Below, in pieces: positions 23,551 to 33,222 of a DNA stretch of 54,390 nt. The position numbers and the translations under genes are program-made. Source of the stretch: Clostridiaceae bacterium (lineage in GTDB: Bacteria > Bacillota > Clostridia > Saccharofermentanales > Saccharofermentanaceae); contig JAAYFK010000016.1 in assembly GCA_012728275.1 (NCBI GenBank), positions 1-54,390 on the forward strand, given 5' to 3'. How positions within the stretch are numbered: the first letter of the stretch is position 1; every line of letters begins with the position of its first letter. Under the pieces are notes generated by a model. That model was not told where the DNA came from. It saw only the letters and a list, made by a program, of their open reading frames with translations, and made no database searches.

Positions 23551-23988
23551 TCATTGATATTCTTCGTAATCCAAAGGTTCTAATGTAGTTCCAGCCGTAG
23601 CAATTAACTCAAGGCTTCCAGCAAAACCAGCGTTTGGAGTGGTCCTAACTTTAACCGTATCTCCAACATTAGGAAGAACATTTAAAGGATTTAAGTAGTA
23701 CCTATGACCGTCAACTTCAATATAATTATTAAAGTACGCAATATCAGTAACAACTCCCGTATGGGTCTCCAAGGTGTCATTGATCATTGATGACAAATCC
23801 AGAAGTCTTGGCCCAGTAAGGAAACACAAATCAAGTACTGCAAAAATTGCAAATATAAACGGAAGAAAATAGGTCAGCACATGCTTTGTTTTACGCTTCT
23901 GGTTACGCGAGAAGGTAACAATAATTACCGCAATAAGCGCGATAGTAACCAAAGAATGAGCTATCAAATTTACCACATAATACTTCAT
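23551..23988 (-). CDS. Two-helix membrane protein of unknown function
   Basis: The 145 residues have two N-terminal transmembrane segments (about 5-26 and 37-61) followed by an outside domain of about 80 residues with beta-rich, OB-like sequence (GVVTDIAYFNNYIEVDGHRYYLNPL, VGDTVKVRTTPNAGFAGSLELI). I do not recognise a family. The start codon overlaps the stop of the 5-formyl-THF cyclo-ligase gene in an ATGA, so it is the coupled second gene of that operon. The functional link is not evident. Confidence 0.72.
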   Translation of the reverse strand: MKYYVVNLIAHSLVTIALIAVIIVTFSRNQKRKTKHVLTYFLPFIFAIFAVLDLCFLTGPRLLDLSSMINDTLETHTGVVTDIAYFNNYIEVDGHRYYLNPLNVLPNVGDTVKVRTTPNAGFAGSLELIATAGTTLEPLDYEEYQ

Positions 23989-24587
23989 TCATCGTCTCCA
24001 AGACAAACACATAGTACGCAATCTACAGCAAAATCATGTTCTTCAACAGGAAGCGCTGAGAATAGTTGAAAGTCATAGCAAACACCTGCTGTAAATGGAA
24101 CTTTCCCCTTAGAAAGGCAAGAGTTGAGGTATCTATCATAATACCCACCACCTTGTCCTAGTCGTTGCCCATCCTCCGTATATGCTACAGCAGGAACAAA
24201 CATCAAATTTATCTCATCCGAATCAACTAAGGTGCAATCAATCTTTGGTTCTAATATTCCGTAGCTACCCTCTGTAAAATCCTTTTCGAAATCCTTAACT
24301 TCATAAAAATCCATTCCAGTTCCCTTAACTCTAGGGAAGCAGACTCTCTTGCCAATACTAACAAGATATTCGGCTACCTTATCGCAAGGCAATTCGCCAT
24401 TCACTGTTTTATATAAGGCAACACAACTGCTGTTGCTTATCGCTTCCTTAAAATCGTCATCTATCTCATCAGACAGCAAGCTATTCGATAGCATATCATT
24501 TGCGTATTCCATTTGCTCAGCGCTAATCAGGTTTCGTCTTGTTCTAATCTCGTTACGCATCTGCGTCTTAAGAATTGATTGATTCAT
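23985..24587 (-). CDS. 5-formyltetrahydrofolate cyclo-ligase
   Basis: This 200-residue protein has the MTHFS plan: an N-terminal helix beginning LKTQMRNEIRTRRNLISAEQ (the basic R-R-x-L motif near the folate/ATP site), CVALYKTVNGELP, VCFPRVKG, FVPAVAYTEDGQRLGQGGGYYDRYL (the Gly-rich phosphate-binding signature) and FAVDCVLCVC at the end. It hydrolyses ATP to convert 5-formyl-THF to 5,10-methenyl-THF in one-carbon metabolism. It is the first of two genes with an ATGA overlap, and lies 44 bp downstream of ligA's end on the same strand side, pointing away from it. Confidence 0.93.
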   Translation of the reverse strand: MNQSILKTQMRNEIRTRRNLISAEQMEYANDMLSNSLLSDEIDDDFKEAISNSSCVALYKTVNGELPCDKVAEYLVSIGKRVCFPRVKGTGMDFYEVKDFEKDFTEGSYGILEPKIDCTLVDSDEINLMFVPAVAYTEDGQRLGQGGGYYDRYLNSCLSKGKVPFTAGVCYDFQLFSALPVEEHDFAVDCVLCVCLGDDE

Positions 24588-24630
24588 ACTATCAGCCTCC
24601 CATTTCCATATACATGAAATTATACACTAC

Positions 24631-26694
24631 TTATTGACCGAGCATTACCATAAAAGAGGGATAGTCAATAATATCTATACCTAGTTCCTTAGCTTTCGTA
24701 AGCTTACTTCCAGCACTATCGCCAGCTAAAACAAAGCTAGTCTTTGATGAGACTGACGAAGAGACCTTGCCGCCATTACGTTCTATCATTTCCGTTATTA
24801 AATCTCGCGTGGTGTCAAAAGTTCCAGTAATTACTATCGTCTTCCCTTCGAGAATACTGCTATCAGGACTGTTATCTTCTTGAACAAAACTAAGTCCCGC
24901 ATTTCTAAGTCTTTCTAATATTGCAACTGTCTCGGCATCATGGAAAAATTCAAAAATTCCTTGTGCAGAGACTTCACCAATCTCTTCAACTTCAACTAAG
25001 TCTTTTACTGAAGCTGCCATGATAGCGTCAATCGACTTATAGTGACGAATTAATTCCTTGGACGTAGCTTTTCCGACATTAGGAATGCCAAGCGAAGCTA
25101 GAACCTTATCAACGCCTTGAAGTTTTGTTGCCTCTTCTATAGAACTTAGAATCTTATCCGTATTTTTCTTGAGTCCAAAAACATGCTTGTCCAACAGTTC
25201 CTCATATCTTGTCTTCAAGTCGAAAATGTCAGCTACACTTTCTACAAATCCCTCTTCAATAAGACTTCTAATGTACTCTCTTCCAAAGCCCTTAATGTTC
25301 ATGCAATCTCTAGAGACGAAGTTCACTATTCTTCCCTCAAGTGTTCCTTTACATGAAAAATTCAGGCACTTAAGATCAGCCGCACCTTCCTCCCTTTTAA
25401 GAACATGACCGCAAACTGGGCAAGTGCTTGGCATTATGTAGGGCTGCCAATCTGCTTTTCTCTTTTCTTTAATTACGCTCTTAATCTTAGGAATAATCTC
25501 TCCCGATTTATACACGAGAAGCGTGTCACCTATACCAATCTCCAACTCATCAATAAAGTCCTGATTATGTAATGTCGCTCTCGATACTGAAGTTCCACAA
25601 AGCTGAATAGGATCAAAAATCGCAACCGGGGTAACTCGGCCAGTTCTTCCTGTGTTGACCTCGATTTGTCGAAGAATGGTTTCTTTCTCTTCAGGTGGGT
25701 ACTTGTATGCTATAGCCCATCTTGGGAACTTGATAGTGTTACCTAGTACTTTTCGAGCATCAAGATTATTAATTTTTACTACTGCACCATCGATATCATA
25801 CTCGAGGCTGCCTCTAAGCTTTCCAATCCTGTCAACAGCATCCCATACCTCATCAGCTGTCTTGCAAGTGAAGTAAGTCTGTATTACCTTAATATCATTA
25901 CTTTTGAGATACTCATACCCCTCGGAATGCGTCTTGAACTCACGCCCTCTTACCTCTTGAATGTTGAAAATAAACAGGGACAAATTTCTCTCTTGGGTGA
26001 TTCTTGTGTCAATTTGCCTTAGTGTGCCTGCAGCGCAATTGCGTGGATTCGCGAAAACTTTCTTTCCCTCCTCCTCGCATCGAGCATTGACCTCAGCAAA
26101 AGCTTCGCGAGTCATGTATACCTCCCCGCGGATTTCGATATACTCTACAGGGTTTAGAAGCGCTGTTACAACGTCATTTATTTTCTTAGCGTTCTTTGTT
26201 ACATCCTCGCCTTCAGTAATTCCATCACCTCTTGTTATTGCCTTAGTTAGCTTACCATTCTCATATCTAAGCGCTAGAGAAAGGCCGTCTATCTTCGTCT
26301 CGACAAGAAACTCGATCTCATCGCCCAAGTCATTCTTAACAGAATTAACAAACTCGTACACATCCTCTTTATTAAAGACATCTTGCAAACTCAGCATAGG
26401 AACATTGTGCTTAACCAAAACTCCCTTTGTTGCCTTCCAGCCAACTCGAAAAGAAGGAGAATTCTCCTTATCAACAATCTCTGGATTCTCTTTTTCTATC
26501 TCTTTCAATCGACGATTAAGAGCATCATACTCCGCATCGGAGACGTCCGAAGCGTTATCGTCATAGTATTGATTACAATAGAAATTCAGTTTTTCAACAA
26601 GCTGCGTATACTCCTCGTGAATACTAGGTGTAAGCTTAGTATCCAACGGTTTCTCATCAAATAGACTCATTTGTCTATTATTCGGATCAGACAT
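24631..26694 (-). CDS. ligA: NAD+-dependent DNA ligase LigA
   Basis: The 687 residues are close to the usual length. In order: NAD-binding Ia domain; adenylation domain with the nucleophile in VETKIDGLSLALRY; EIRGEVYM; NPRNCAAGTLRQ; OB fold (GRVTPVAIFDPIQLCGTSVSRATLHN); zinc finger CPVCGHVLKREEG...CLNFSC; helix-hairpin-helix repeats (LGIPNVGKATSKELI); and a C-terminal BRCT domain (LEGKTIVITGTF). It seals nicks in replication and repair. The start is ATG 26694 after AAGAAGGG; a longer frame extends into the preceding gene. It follows the membrane-protein gene by 2 bp, so it is in an operon with it and ydbC. An N-terminal QMSLFD may bind the sliding clamp. Confidence 0.97.
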   Translation of the reverse strand: MSDPNNRQMSLFDEKPLDTKLTPSIHEEYTQLVEKLNFYCNQYYDDNASDVSDAEYDALNRRLKEIEKENPEIVDKENSPSFRVGWKATKGVLVKHNVPMLSLQDVFNKEDVYEFVNSVKNDLGDEIEFLVETKIDGLSLALRYENGKLTKAITRGDGITEGEDVTKNAKKINDVVTALLNPVEYIEIRGEVYMTREAFAEVNARCEEEGKKVFANPRNCAAGTLRQIDTRITQERNLSLFIFNIQEVRGREFKTHSEGYEYLKSNDIKVIQTYFTCKTADEVWDAVDRIGKLRGSLEYDIDGAVVKINNLDARKVLGNTIKFPRWAIAYKYPPEEKETILRQIEVNTGRTGRVTPVAIFDPIQLCGTSVSRATLHNQDFIDELEIGIGDTLLVYKSGEIIPKIKSVIKEKRKADWQPYIMPSTCPVCGHVLKREEGAADLKCLNFSCKGTLEGRIVNFVSRDCMNIKGFGREYIRSLIEEGFVESVADIFDLKTRYEELLDKHVFGLKKNTDKILSSIEEATKLQGVDKVLASLGIPNVGKATSKELIRHYKSIDAIMAASVKDLVEVEEIGEVSAQGIFEFFHDAETVAILERLRNAGLSFVQEDNSPDSSILEGKTIVITGTFDTTRDLITEMIERNGGKVSSSVSSKTSFVLAGDSAGSKLTKAKELGIDIIDYPSFMVMLGQ

Positions 26695-26696
26695 AA

Positions 26697-27332
26697 TTAA
26701 CCCTTCTTTCTTGAAAAAGAGTAATAAATAACAGGAAACGTCAATAGAATTGCAAAAAATAAACCCCAAACAAGAGCAGGAAGCGACATTAGCTTGTTAT
26801 AAGCATAAGCTATGTTTACTGGGCAATATCTGCCTGCATAAGCTATGTATTTCCATGCCTTCCCAAGTTCAAACAATGGTCTGAATACTAGACCTGCAAT
26901 AAGCGAAATGGGAATCGAATAAACGAATACATCACTAATCCAGATTAGTATCTTATTCATCTTAAATAGTATTAGCAGAATCATTGCTAATACAATCGAG
27001 ATAAGAACTGTAGCCATTACTATATCTACTGTTCCACTATTCAAGCAACTAAATACAAAAACCAGTAAGCTTACACAAGCACAAATAGCGCCTATGTACT
27101 TACCGACCTCAGTCTTCGTAATTAACAGAAGAACAATCGTAATTGCTGTCAAAGACAACAAAATCAATGTTGTCCCTACGCTTCTATGCGGTTCTATATT
27201 AATCTTCTCAAATATATGCGCGAATGAATCATATAAAATCTGTGCATAATATCGAAAGGGTAGCGACAAAGGAAGCCCCCACAAGAATAATAGTATAATA
27301 GCAATTACTCCTGAACGCTCTTCACTTCTCAA
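26697..27332 (-). CDS. Integral membrane protein of unknown function
   Basis: The 211 residues have about six hydrophobic segments (roughly 10-28, 51-69, 78-96, 102-122, 129-150, 185-204), a basic C-terminus (FSRKKG) and the polar loop FELGKAWKYIAYAGRYCPVN. I do not recognise a family. It appears to start with TTG 5 bp after ydbC, with GAAGG upstream, and it ends 2 bp before the ligA start, so the three genes are probably co-transcribed. Confidence 0.7.
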   Translation of the reverse strand: MRSEERSGVIAIILLFLWGLPLSLPFRYYAQILYDSFAHIFEKINIEPHRSVGTTLILLSLTAITIVLLLITKTEVGKYIGAICACVSLLVFVFSCLNSGTVDIVMATVLISIVLAMILLILFKMNKILIWISDVFVYSIPISLIAGLVFRPLFELGKAWKYIAYAGRYCPVNIAYAYNKLMSLPALVWGLFFAILLTFPVIYYSFSRKKG

Positions 27333-27337
27333 TAATA

Positions 27338-27580
27338 TTAACCTTCAATCTCATATGGATCATATTCTGAAAGTAGTTCCTTTAATACAGCAACCTCTTC
27401 AACATTCAATGAAAGTCCCTTGCCAACCTTCTCATGATTAGGACCCCAATCGCGAATATCAAGCTTAGGCTTTCCATCATTCCACTTAACGATATTTACT
27501 TCCCTATTCCAGCCGGACTTGTTAGTAGCAAGAATGCCAATGGTCTTGATTATTTCTGATTTAATCTCAGTTCTAGGCAT
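27338..27580 (-). CDS. ydbC: YdbC-like PC4-fold single-strand DNA-binding protein
   Basis: This 80-residue protein resembles YdbC of Firmicutes, the bacterial relative of the PC4 coactivator: GWNREVNIVKWNDGKPKLDIRDWGPNHEKVGKGLSLNVEEVAVLKELL. The RDW and KGLSL motifs are typical. Known members are dimers that bind single-stranded DNA or RNA. The ATG at 27580 follows GGAGGAACGTATT. It is the first gene of the run that leads to ligA, a fitting DNA-metabolism context. Confidence 0.88.
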   Translation of the reverse strand: MPRTEIKSEIIKTIGILATNKSGWNREVNIVKWNDGKPKLDIRDWGPNHEKVGKGLSLNVEEVAVLKELLSEYDPYEIEG

Positions 27581-27697
27581 AATACGTTCCTCCAAAACAG
27601 TAAAACTAAAGTACAATAAAACTATATTTGACTTTGCATTAATAATACACGAAGATTATAGCATAATAAAGATAATTAAATAAAGAGGAGATAAGAT

Positions 27698-28633
27698 GTG
27701 TCACCCTTAGTACTATCAATACTAATTGTTTGCTTCACTTTCATCATAACAGGTGGAGTAGTTCTTTTTGTTTTCGCGATACGAGAGCCAAGAACTCTAG
27801 ATGTATCTTATGTTAAGTTATCGACTGATAAGTACCAAGCAAATCATTCAAAGAAAGTTTGTCCTTTTACCAATTGTCCTATTTGTGTGCTTCCAACCTC
27901 TCATTCCATCAACAAAAAAGCAAAGCTACGCGTTTTGTTTTTTTGCGACTTGCACGTTGAACTCTGCTTCATTTCTGCTAATAGAATAATCGAGATTCTT
28001 GATTCTGAAATTCCCAATTTTGGCATTGACGCTGTAATATTTGGCGGCGACTTCGTCAATGAAACGAAGGGGTTTGATCTAGCAAAATCATACATCAATT
28101 CTATCTCAAAGGCATGTAAGGAACGCAATATTCCTTTCTTTGGAGTACTTGGCAATCATGATGTGAAATTATCAAAGGAGCAAGTAAACAGCCTAGACTT
28201 CACTGATATTTGCGATGAATCGATAGTACTTAAAGGTTCGGATGGAACTGAATTCACATTCGAGGGTATAGGTGATTCAGGAAGAGATCAACGAGTATGG
28301 TATCAACCTCCGATTGTAAAGAAGACAAGAGAGCAAGTAAGAAAAAACGTCATTTTGTTGGCTCATAATCCTGACTCCATTCTATATTTCGAAGACGAGA
28401 GAATGCCCGATTATATGCTTTCAGGGCACATTCACGGAGGGCAAATCAGAACTCCAATTGGAATTGAGTTTTCGAGAGTTAGGAAGGACGTTTTGCCTAA
28501 GCAAGGCGTAATTAGTGGCGTTTACGATTACAAGGACACGCGTTTATTTATCTCAAGAGGTTTAGGCTGCGTCTTGATTCCTTTGCGATTGATGTCTCAG
28601 CCAGAAGTTTCTGTAGTTGAGTTCTATGATTGA
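27698..28633 (+). CDS. Membrane-anchored calcineurin-like metallophosphoesterase
   Basis: This 311-residue protein has one N-terminal helix (about 4-26), a short Cys-rich linker (KVCPFTNCPICVLP), and the two-metal phosphoesterase domain. Its metal-binding motifs run in order: FFCDLHVELC, FGGDFVNE, LGNHDVK, LLAHNPD and LSGHIHGGQ. It resembles the YkuE/YaeI group of lipid or nucleotide phosphoesterases. It starts with GTG 27698 behind GAGGAG; the overlapping ATG at 27696 reads into a stop after four codons. The substrate is unknown. It diverges from ydbC and faces glgP tail to tail. Confidence 0.88.
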   Translation: MSPLVLSILIVCFTFIITGGVVLFVFAIREPRTLDVSYVKLSTDKYQANHSKKVCPFTNCPICVLPTSHSINKKAKLRVLFFCDLHVELCFISANRIIEILDSEIPNFGIDAVIFGGDFVNETKGFDLAKSYINSISKACKERNIPFFGVLGNHDVKLSKEQVNSLDFTDICDESIVLKGSDGTEFTFEGIGDSGRDQRVWYQPPIVKKTREQVRKNVILLAHNPDSILYFEDERMPDYMLSGHIHGGQIRTPIGIEFSRVRKDVLPKQGVISGVYDYKDTRLFISRGLGCVLIPLRLMSQPEVSVVEFYD

Positions 28634-28729
28634 TTCCCTCTCCACTTAAAAAAGAAGCGATGCGACCAATTAGATCACACCGCTATAGTTTTTCGAATAC
28701 TTAGATAATGAAAGAATGAGAGAATTTGA

Positions 28730-31129
28730 TTAAATCTTGCACTCATCGATTTCCCAAATCTCCTTCGCATATTCTTTGATTGTTCTATCAGAAGAGAAAC
28801 GGCCAGAATTGCATATATTAATCCAGCACTTCTTAGCCCAAAGCATCTCATCCTTGTAATCCATATAAACGCGGTCACGCGTCTTACGATAATCGTCGAA
28901 ATCGCCAAGAACATAATATGTATCACCTGGTTGCCAAGCAGACCCATAAATTAGACCATTGTACAGATCACGGAACATTCCGGTGCCATCATCGTTGAAA
29001 GTGCCATCGACTAATCTGTCGAGAACCTTCTTAAGTCCTGGAATATTCTCATACTGCCAGTTAGGATTGTAATATCCCTTAGTTGATACCAAATCATCCG
29101 CACGACAGCCGAAAATATAAATGTTATCAGGGCCTACTGACTCAGAAATCTCTACATTCGCGCCATCGTATGTTCCAAGAGTAACCGCACCATTCATCAT
29201 GAACTTCATGTTGCCTGTTCCCGATGCCTCAAGCCCTGATGTTGAGATTTGTTCAGAAATATCAGCCGCCGGGAACATCTTCTCACCATTTGATACATTG
29301 TAGTTTGGCACGAAAAGAACGGATAATCTTCCCTTCATATCCGGATCGTTATTAACTAAGTTTGCTATTTCATTAATAAACTTAATGATAGCCTTCGCCC
29401 TAAAGTATCCAGGTGCAGCCTTAGCACCAAAAAGCACCGTAACAGAAGGCATTGACAGTGAAGGATTCTCCTTGATTCGATCATAAAGGTTTAGAGTGTA
29501 AATAGCGTTTAGTAGCTGCCTCTTATACTCATGTAGTCGCTTAATCTGCACGTCAAATACAGAATTCTCATCAAGTTCTATTCCAAGAGTATTCTTTGCA
29601 TACTCAGCAAACTTATGCTTATTATTCTTTTTTATTTCAAGAAGTCTAGATAGAACCTTAGGATCGTCTTTATACTTCTCTAATTGCTTAATATCCTCCA
29701 AATTAGTTACCCAATCCTCGTTACCAAGAAGCTCGGTAATAAGGGCAGAAAGCTCAGGATTACAAGTTCTAAGCCATCTTCTAGGCGTTACACCGTTTGT
29801 CTTATTCGAAAACTTATTTGGGTAAATATCATACCAATCCTTGAGAGTCTTCGCTTTAAGAATATCAGTATGAAGTGATGCAACACCATTAACTGAGTGA
29901 GCACAATATACCGCCAACCAAGCCATGTGAACTTTGCCATCTGCAAGAGGCGACATCGAATCAATAAGAGCTGAAGATAAGCCTTGCTCATACATTTGTA
30001 CTCTAAACTGATTATTGATTCCTTCTACAATCTCAAAAATTCTTGGAAATAAAAATCTGAATATCGAAACATCCCACTTCTCAAGAGCCTCAGCCATGAT
30101 TGTGTGATTAGTATATGCGAAAGTATCTTGGCAAATTGTCCAAGCCTCTTCCCATTTAACGCCATTCTCATCAACAAGAATTCTCATCAACTCTGGAATA
30201 CCAATTACTGGGTGAGTATCGTTGAGTTGAATCGCATTATACTTCGCGAAGTCACGCAAATCTTCTCCGTGAACAGCCTTATAACGACGAACGATATCCT
30301 GAAGTGAAGCTGATACAAAAAAGTACTGCTGTCTTACTCGTAAAACCTTACCATCATAGGAAGTATCGTTAGGATACAAAACCCTCCAAATATCACTAAC
30401 ACGATTGCGTTGTACTACAGCATCGTCAAAACGCTGAGAATTAAACAAATTGAGGTCAAATTCCTGCGCTGGCTCAGCCTTCCACAATCTTAATAGGTTT
30501 ATATTCTTAGTACCAAATCCCGTAATAGGCAAATCACAAGGTATAGCCCAAACATCCATATCGTTATAATGAACCTTAACCTTAGATTCATATCTGGACA
30601 AAATGAAAGGATATCCTCTCTCCATCCAGCTGTCTGGATATTCCTTCTGGAAGCCATTCTCTATAGTTTGCTTGAAAAGTCCATAACGATACATAATTCC
30701 ATATCCAGTTACAGGATAATTAAGCGTCGCACAAGAATCCAAGAAACAAGCAGCAAGTCTTCCAAGGCCACCATTACCTAGCGCCGGATCAGTCTCTTGC
30801 TCAAGTATATCGGTTAGATTGAAACCAAATGATTCCAAAGCTTCCTTAGCCTGATCATAAATACCTAGGTTAACAAGATTATTAAGTAGCGATCTTCCTT
30901 CAAGGAACTCCGCTGAAAAATAGTGAGCTTGTCTTACATTATCATATGCTTCTCTTGTATCTTCCCAATCATCAGAGATAAGTTCAATTACGCTCTTTGA
31001 TAGAGCCGTCCAATAATCTCTAGCCGATGCCTTCTCTAACGAATAACCGGTTTCTGCTCTTACATGAGCTTGCATCAATCTAGATAGTTCTGTAGATGAA
31101 ACTTCTTTCTTCATTTCACATGCATGCAC
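28730..31129 (-). CDS. glgP: Glycogen/maltodextrin phosphorylase
   Basis: This 799-residue family 35 phosphorylase includes RQAHYFSAEFLEGRSLLNNL, ETDPALGNGGLGRLAACFLDS, GYGIMYRYGLFKQ, QLNDTHPVIGIPELMR, NGVTPRRWL, FDVQIKRLHEYKRQLLN and the pyridoxal-phosphate lysine motif EASGTGNMKFMMNGA. It releases glucose 1-phosphate from alpha-1,4 glucans. I prefer the GTG at 31129, 8 nt after AAAGGGGGGG. An ATG at 31114 is in frame but far from any ribosome site. The start codon lies in the stem-loop GCATGC-TTTGT-GCATGC. No other glycogen gene is in the window. Confidence 0.96.
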   Translation of the reverse strand: MHACEMKKEVSSTELSRLMQAHVRAETGYSLEKASARDYWTALSKSVIELISDDWEDTREAYDNVRQAHYFSAEFLEGRSLLNNLVNLGIYDQAKEALESFGFNLTDILEQETDPALGNGGLGRLAACFLDSCATLNYPVTGYGIMYRYGLFKQTIENGFQKEYPDSWMERGYPFILSRYESKVKVHYNDMDVWAIPCDLPITGFGTKNINLLRLWKAEPAQEFDLNLFNSQRFDDAVVQRNRVSDIWRVLYPNDTSYDGKVLRVRQQYFFVSASLQDIVRRYKAVHGEDLRDFAKYNAIQLNDTHPVIGIPELMRILVDENGVKWEEAWTICQDTFAYTNHTIMAEALEKWDVSIFRFLFPRIFEIVEGINNQFRVQMYEQGLSSALIDSMSPLADGKVHMAWLAVYCAHSVNGVASLHTDILKAKTLKDWYDIYPNKFSNKTNGVTPRRWLRTCNPELSALITELLGNEDWVTNLEDIKQLEKYKDDPKVLSRLLEIKKNNKHKFAEYAKNTLGIELDENSVFDVQIKRLHEYKRQLLNAIYTLNLYDRIKENPSLSMPSVTVLFGAKAAPGYFRAKAIIKFINEIANLVNNDPDMKGRLSVLFVPNYNVSNGEKMFPAADISEQISTSGLEASGTGNMKFMMNGAVTLGTYDGANVEISESVGPDNIYIFGCRADDLVSTKGYYNPNWQYENIPGLKKVLDRLVDGTFNDDGTGMFRDLYNGLIYGSAWQPGDTYYVLGDFDDYRKTRDRVYMDYKDEMLWAKKCWINICNSGRFSSDRTIKEYAKEIWEIDECKI

Positions 31130-31294
31130 AAAGCATGCCCCCCCTTTGTATTAAATACCCGATAATAATAACAGTCTGAAGGGTAATAGGTCAATTAATA
31201 TAATAAAGATTTGAATTATATATAAGCATATAATAAAATCAAATGTGCGTACTCGCGCAAATGAATGATTCTATAAGATTAGTAGGTAACATAT

Positions 31295-32179
31295 ATGATA
31301 ACCATCTTGTATTATTCCGTGGCAACATTGCTTGGTTTAGCTTTTGGGCTAGTCCTTACTCCCATTTTTAAGGTTATTCCAGAAAAGTGGCTACAAGACT
31401 ATGGATTCAATCCAAAGGCAGCTAATTTTCGCATTTCTAAGAGAATGAAATTCTTACCTCATGGCGTTATTGCTTCCTTGTTTTGTATTCTATGCAATGT
31501 GAGCTTTGTTCTCATTTCAAGGAGTTCAATGGACTCTGGCTCATGGCTAAGGGTTGCAGTTTTTGCTCTAGCTGTTCCTATGTTTTTCTTGGTTTTGATG
31601 GCCGATAAGCTTAATAGAATTATCCCTGACGAGTTCTCAATATATATCGCGGCACTTGGAATACTCGCTATCGCGTCGGATTATGTTAACGGAAGCATTT
31701 GGTTTTCGCCAGAAGCAGCATGGTTTGCTCCTTTGATAAACCATATTGGCGGAGCAATTATTGGCGGAGGTCTTTTATGGCTGATAGGATTTATTAGCGA
31801 GACTTTCTTTGCACGAGAAGGCATCGGTCAAGGTGATATGAGGCTTCTTGCCGCTTGCGGGCTAGTTTGTGGAATATATGGTTTGGTTGTAATTTTTTAT
31901 GTTTCTGTAATCAGTGCTGCTGTAATAGCTATACCGCTTCTTGTCAGAAAGCAGATTAGACTATCCAATGAAGAGAATCTTATTCGAAGCTCATCTAATC
32001 CTATTGAGAAACGTAAGGAAATAGAGCACTCGAAGGAAATGATTCATTTTGCGGATGACCCTGATTACTTGGCCTTTGGACCATTTTTAGTTGTTGGTGC
32101 GACCATATTTTTGGTTGCTGAGCCTTGGATTTATGAGAAGGCACATGGTTTACTAGATATTTTAGGAGTGTTATTTTGA
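31295..32179 (+). CDS. A24-family prepilin peptidase-like protein
   Basis: This 294-residue polytopic protein has the two catalytic Asp sites of type IV prepilin peptidases: LNRIIPDEFSIYIAALG and GIGQGDMRLLAACGLVCG (the GxGD motif). The N-terminal methyltransferase zinc domain is absent, as in the short A24 proteases. Between and around these are about seven membrane segments. Its likely function is cleavage of prepilin-like leaders, but no pilin or secretion ATPase gene is in the window. It leads a three-gene overlapping operon with an unknown membrane protein and an AI-2E-type transporter. Confidence 0.82.
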   Translation: MITILYYSVATLLGLAFGLVLTPIFKVIPEKWLQDYGFNPKAANFRISKRMKFLPHGVIASLFCILCNVSFVLISRSSMDSGSWLRVAVFALAVPMFFLVLMADKLNRIIPDEFSIYIAALGILAIASDYVNGSIWFSPEAAWFAPLINHIGGAIIGGGLLWLIGFISETFFAREGIGQGDMRLLAACGLVCGIYGLVVIFYVSVISAAVIAIPLLVRKQIRLSNEENLIRSSSNPIEKRKEIEHSKEMIHFADDPDYLAFGPFLVVGATIFLVAEPWIYEKAHGLLDILGVLF

Positions 32180-33222
32180 CAAGTAAAGTAAAGAACAGTG
32201 GCGTCTCAAACGTCATTAAATTGATTAAGAAGGCGTTGAATCATCATTTTGGATACCCCGTTCTTATGAATTGGGGATATCCGGTGATGTATATGTCCGT
32301 GGGACTTGCGCTTATTTTTTGCATCAAACTCGTAATAGCTCGCTTAAATCCCGACTTCTCGACTACATCTGTCGTTGGACAAGCGATACTAATGCCTTTG
32401 CTCGTGCTTATAGCGTTAATTTTTCCAGGTGCATCCATGTGCGAGAGATCTAGAATTAATGCTAATGGCAAATTCACAGGTATCGGGCCGCTATTTACTG
32501 CTTTTCTTTCTGGTGCGCCAACGCTACTTATTTACTACGCATTTCATAACATTAGCAGTTGGATGTCACTTACTCTTTTCGAAAAAATGCTTTTTCCATC
32601 ATTCTATTTTGCCAAGCCAGAAGGATTTGGAATTAACGGAATTCTCGCTTTTATTGCTGGAAATGCAATTCCTGCTTTAGGCGTTTGCTTCTTCTTTTTT
32701 GGTCTCATATGGTCGAGATTTCGTAAAAGTAACAAGAAGATTGCCGCACTTATCGTATGCGCTTTGTTAGTTTTGTTTAGTGTAAACCCAGTAGACTCCG
32801 CCTCAATTCTAGTGATTGCTCTTTGGTGTTGCTTCCTAAGAGATAGAGCTGGAAATATCTGGGCTCCTTTTTCTTGCATGATGGGTGCTTTCCTTACGAG
32901 CTTTTTTGTCCAGGATTTTGTATCGATGGTAGATATTACTTCAGTTCAATCAGCCTCTGACATTAACATTACTTACTTTTACTCTTCTTTTCCAGCGCTA
33001 CTAATTAGTGCGATTCTGTTATTCTTCTTTATGCGTTTACTTAATGATTTCTATATCTCGTACAATGATTCGCTATTTATTACCAAGGAAGAACAGGCAA
33101 CATATGAAGAGACGGAAAGCAAAATACCTGAGCTTGCAACTGGGTTTAATGCACCTTTTGTTTTCGGATTAATAATTATCGTGGTAATATGGATACTAAC
33201 AATATTGGGAGTGCAATTATGA
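32176..33222 (+). CDS. Polytopic membrane protein of unknown function
   Basis: The 348 residues have eight or nine hydrophobic segments, beginning after a basic 27-residue N-terminus (HHFGYPVLMNWGYPVMYMSVGLALIFCIKL). I see no catalytic motif and recognise no family. It starts with TTG 32176, overlapping the prepilin-peptidase stop in TTGA, with TAGGAG upstream, and its own stop overlaps the next start in ATGA. It is therefore tightly coupled to both neighbours, which suggests one envelope-related function. Confidence 0.7.
   Translation: MTSKVKNSGVSNVIKLIKKALNHHFGYPVLMNWGYPVMYMSVGLALIFCIKLVIARLNPDFSTTSVVGQAILMPLLVLIALIFPGASMCERSRINANGKFTGIGPLFTAFLSGAPTLLIYYAFHNISSWMSLTLFEKMLFPSFYFAKPEGFGINGILAFIAGNAIPALGVCFFFFGLIWSRFRKSNKKIAALIVCALLVLFSVNPVDSASILVIALWCCFLRDRAGNIWAPFSCMMGAFLTSFFVQDFVSMVDITSVQSASDINITYFYSSFPALLISAILLFFFMRLLNDFYISYNDSLFITKEEQATYEETESKIPELATGFNAPFVFGLIIIVVIWILTILGVQL

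Noticed and set aside
23525..23577. A 14-residue plus-strand peptide after GGAGG, starting near 23540
   Set aside because: Very short, overlaps the end of the convergent gene at 23551, and has no promoter or supporting context.
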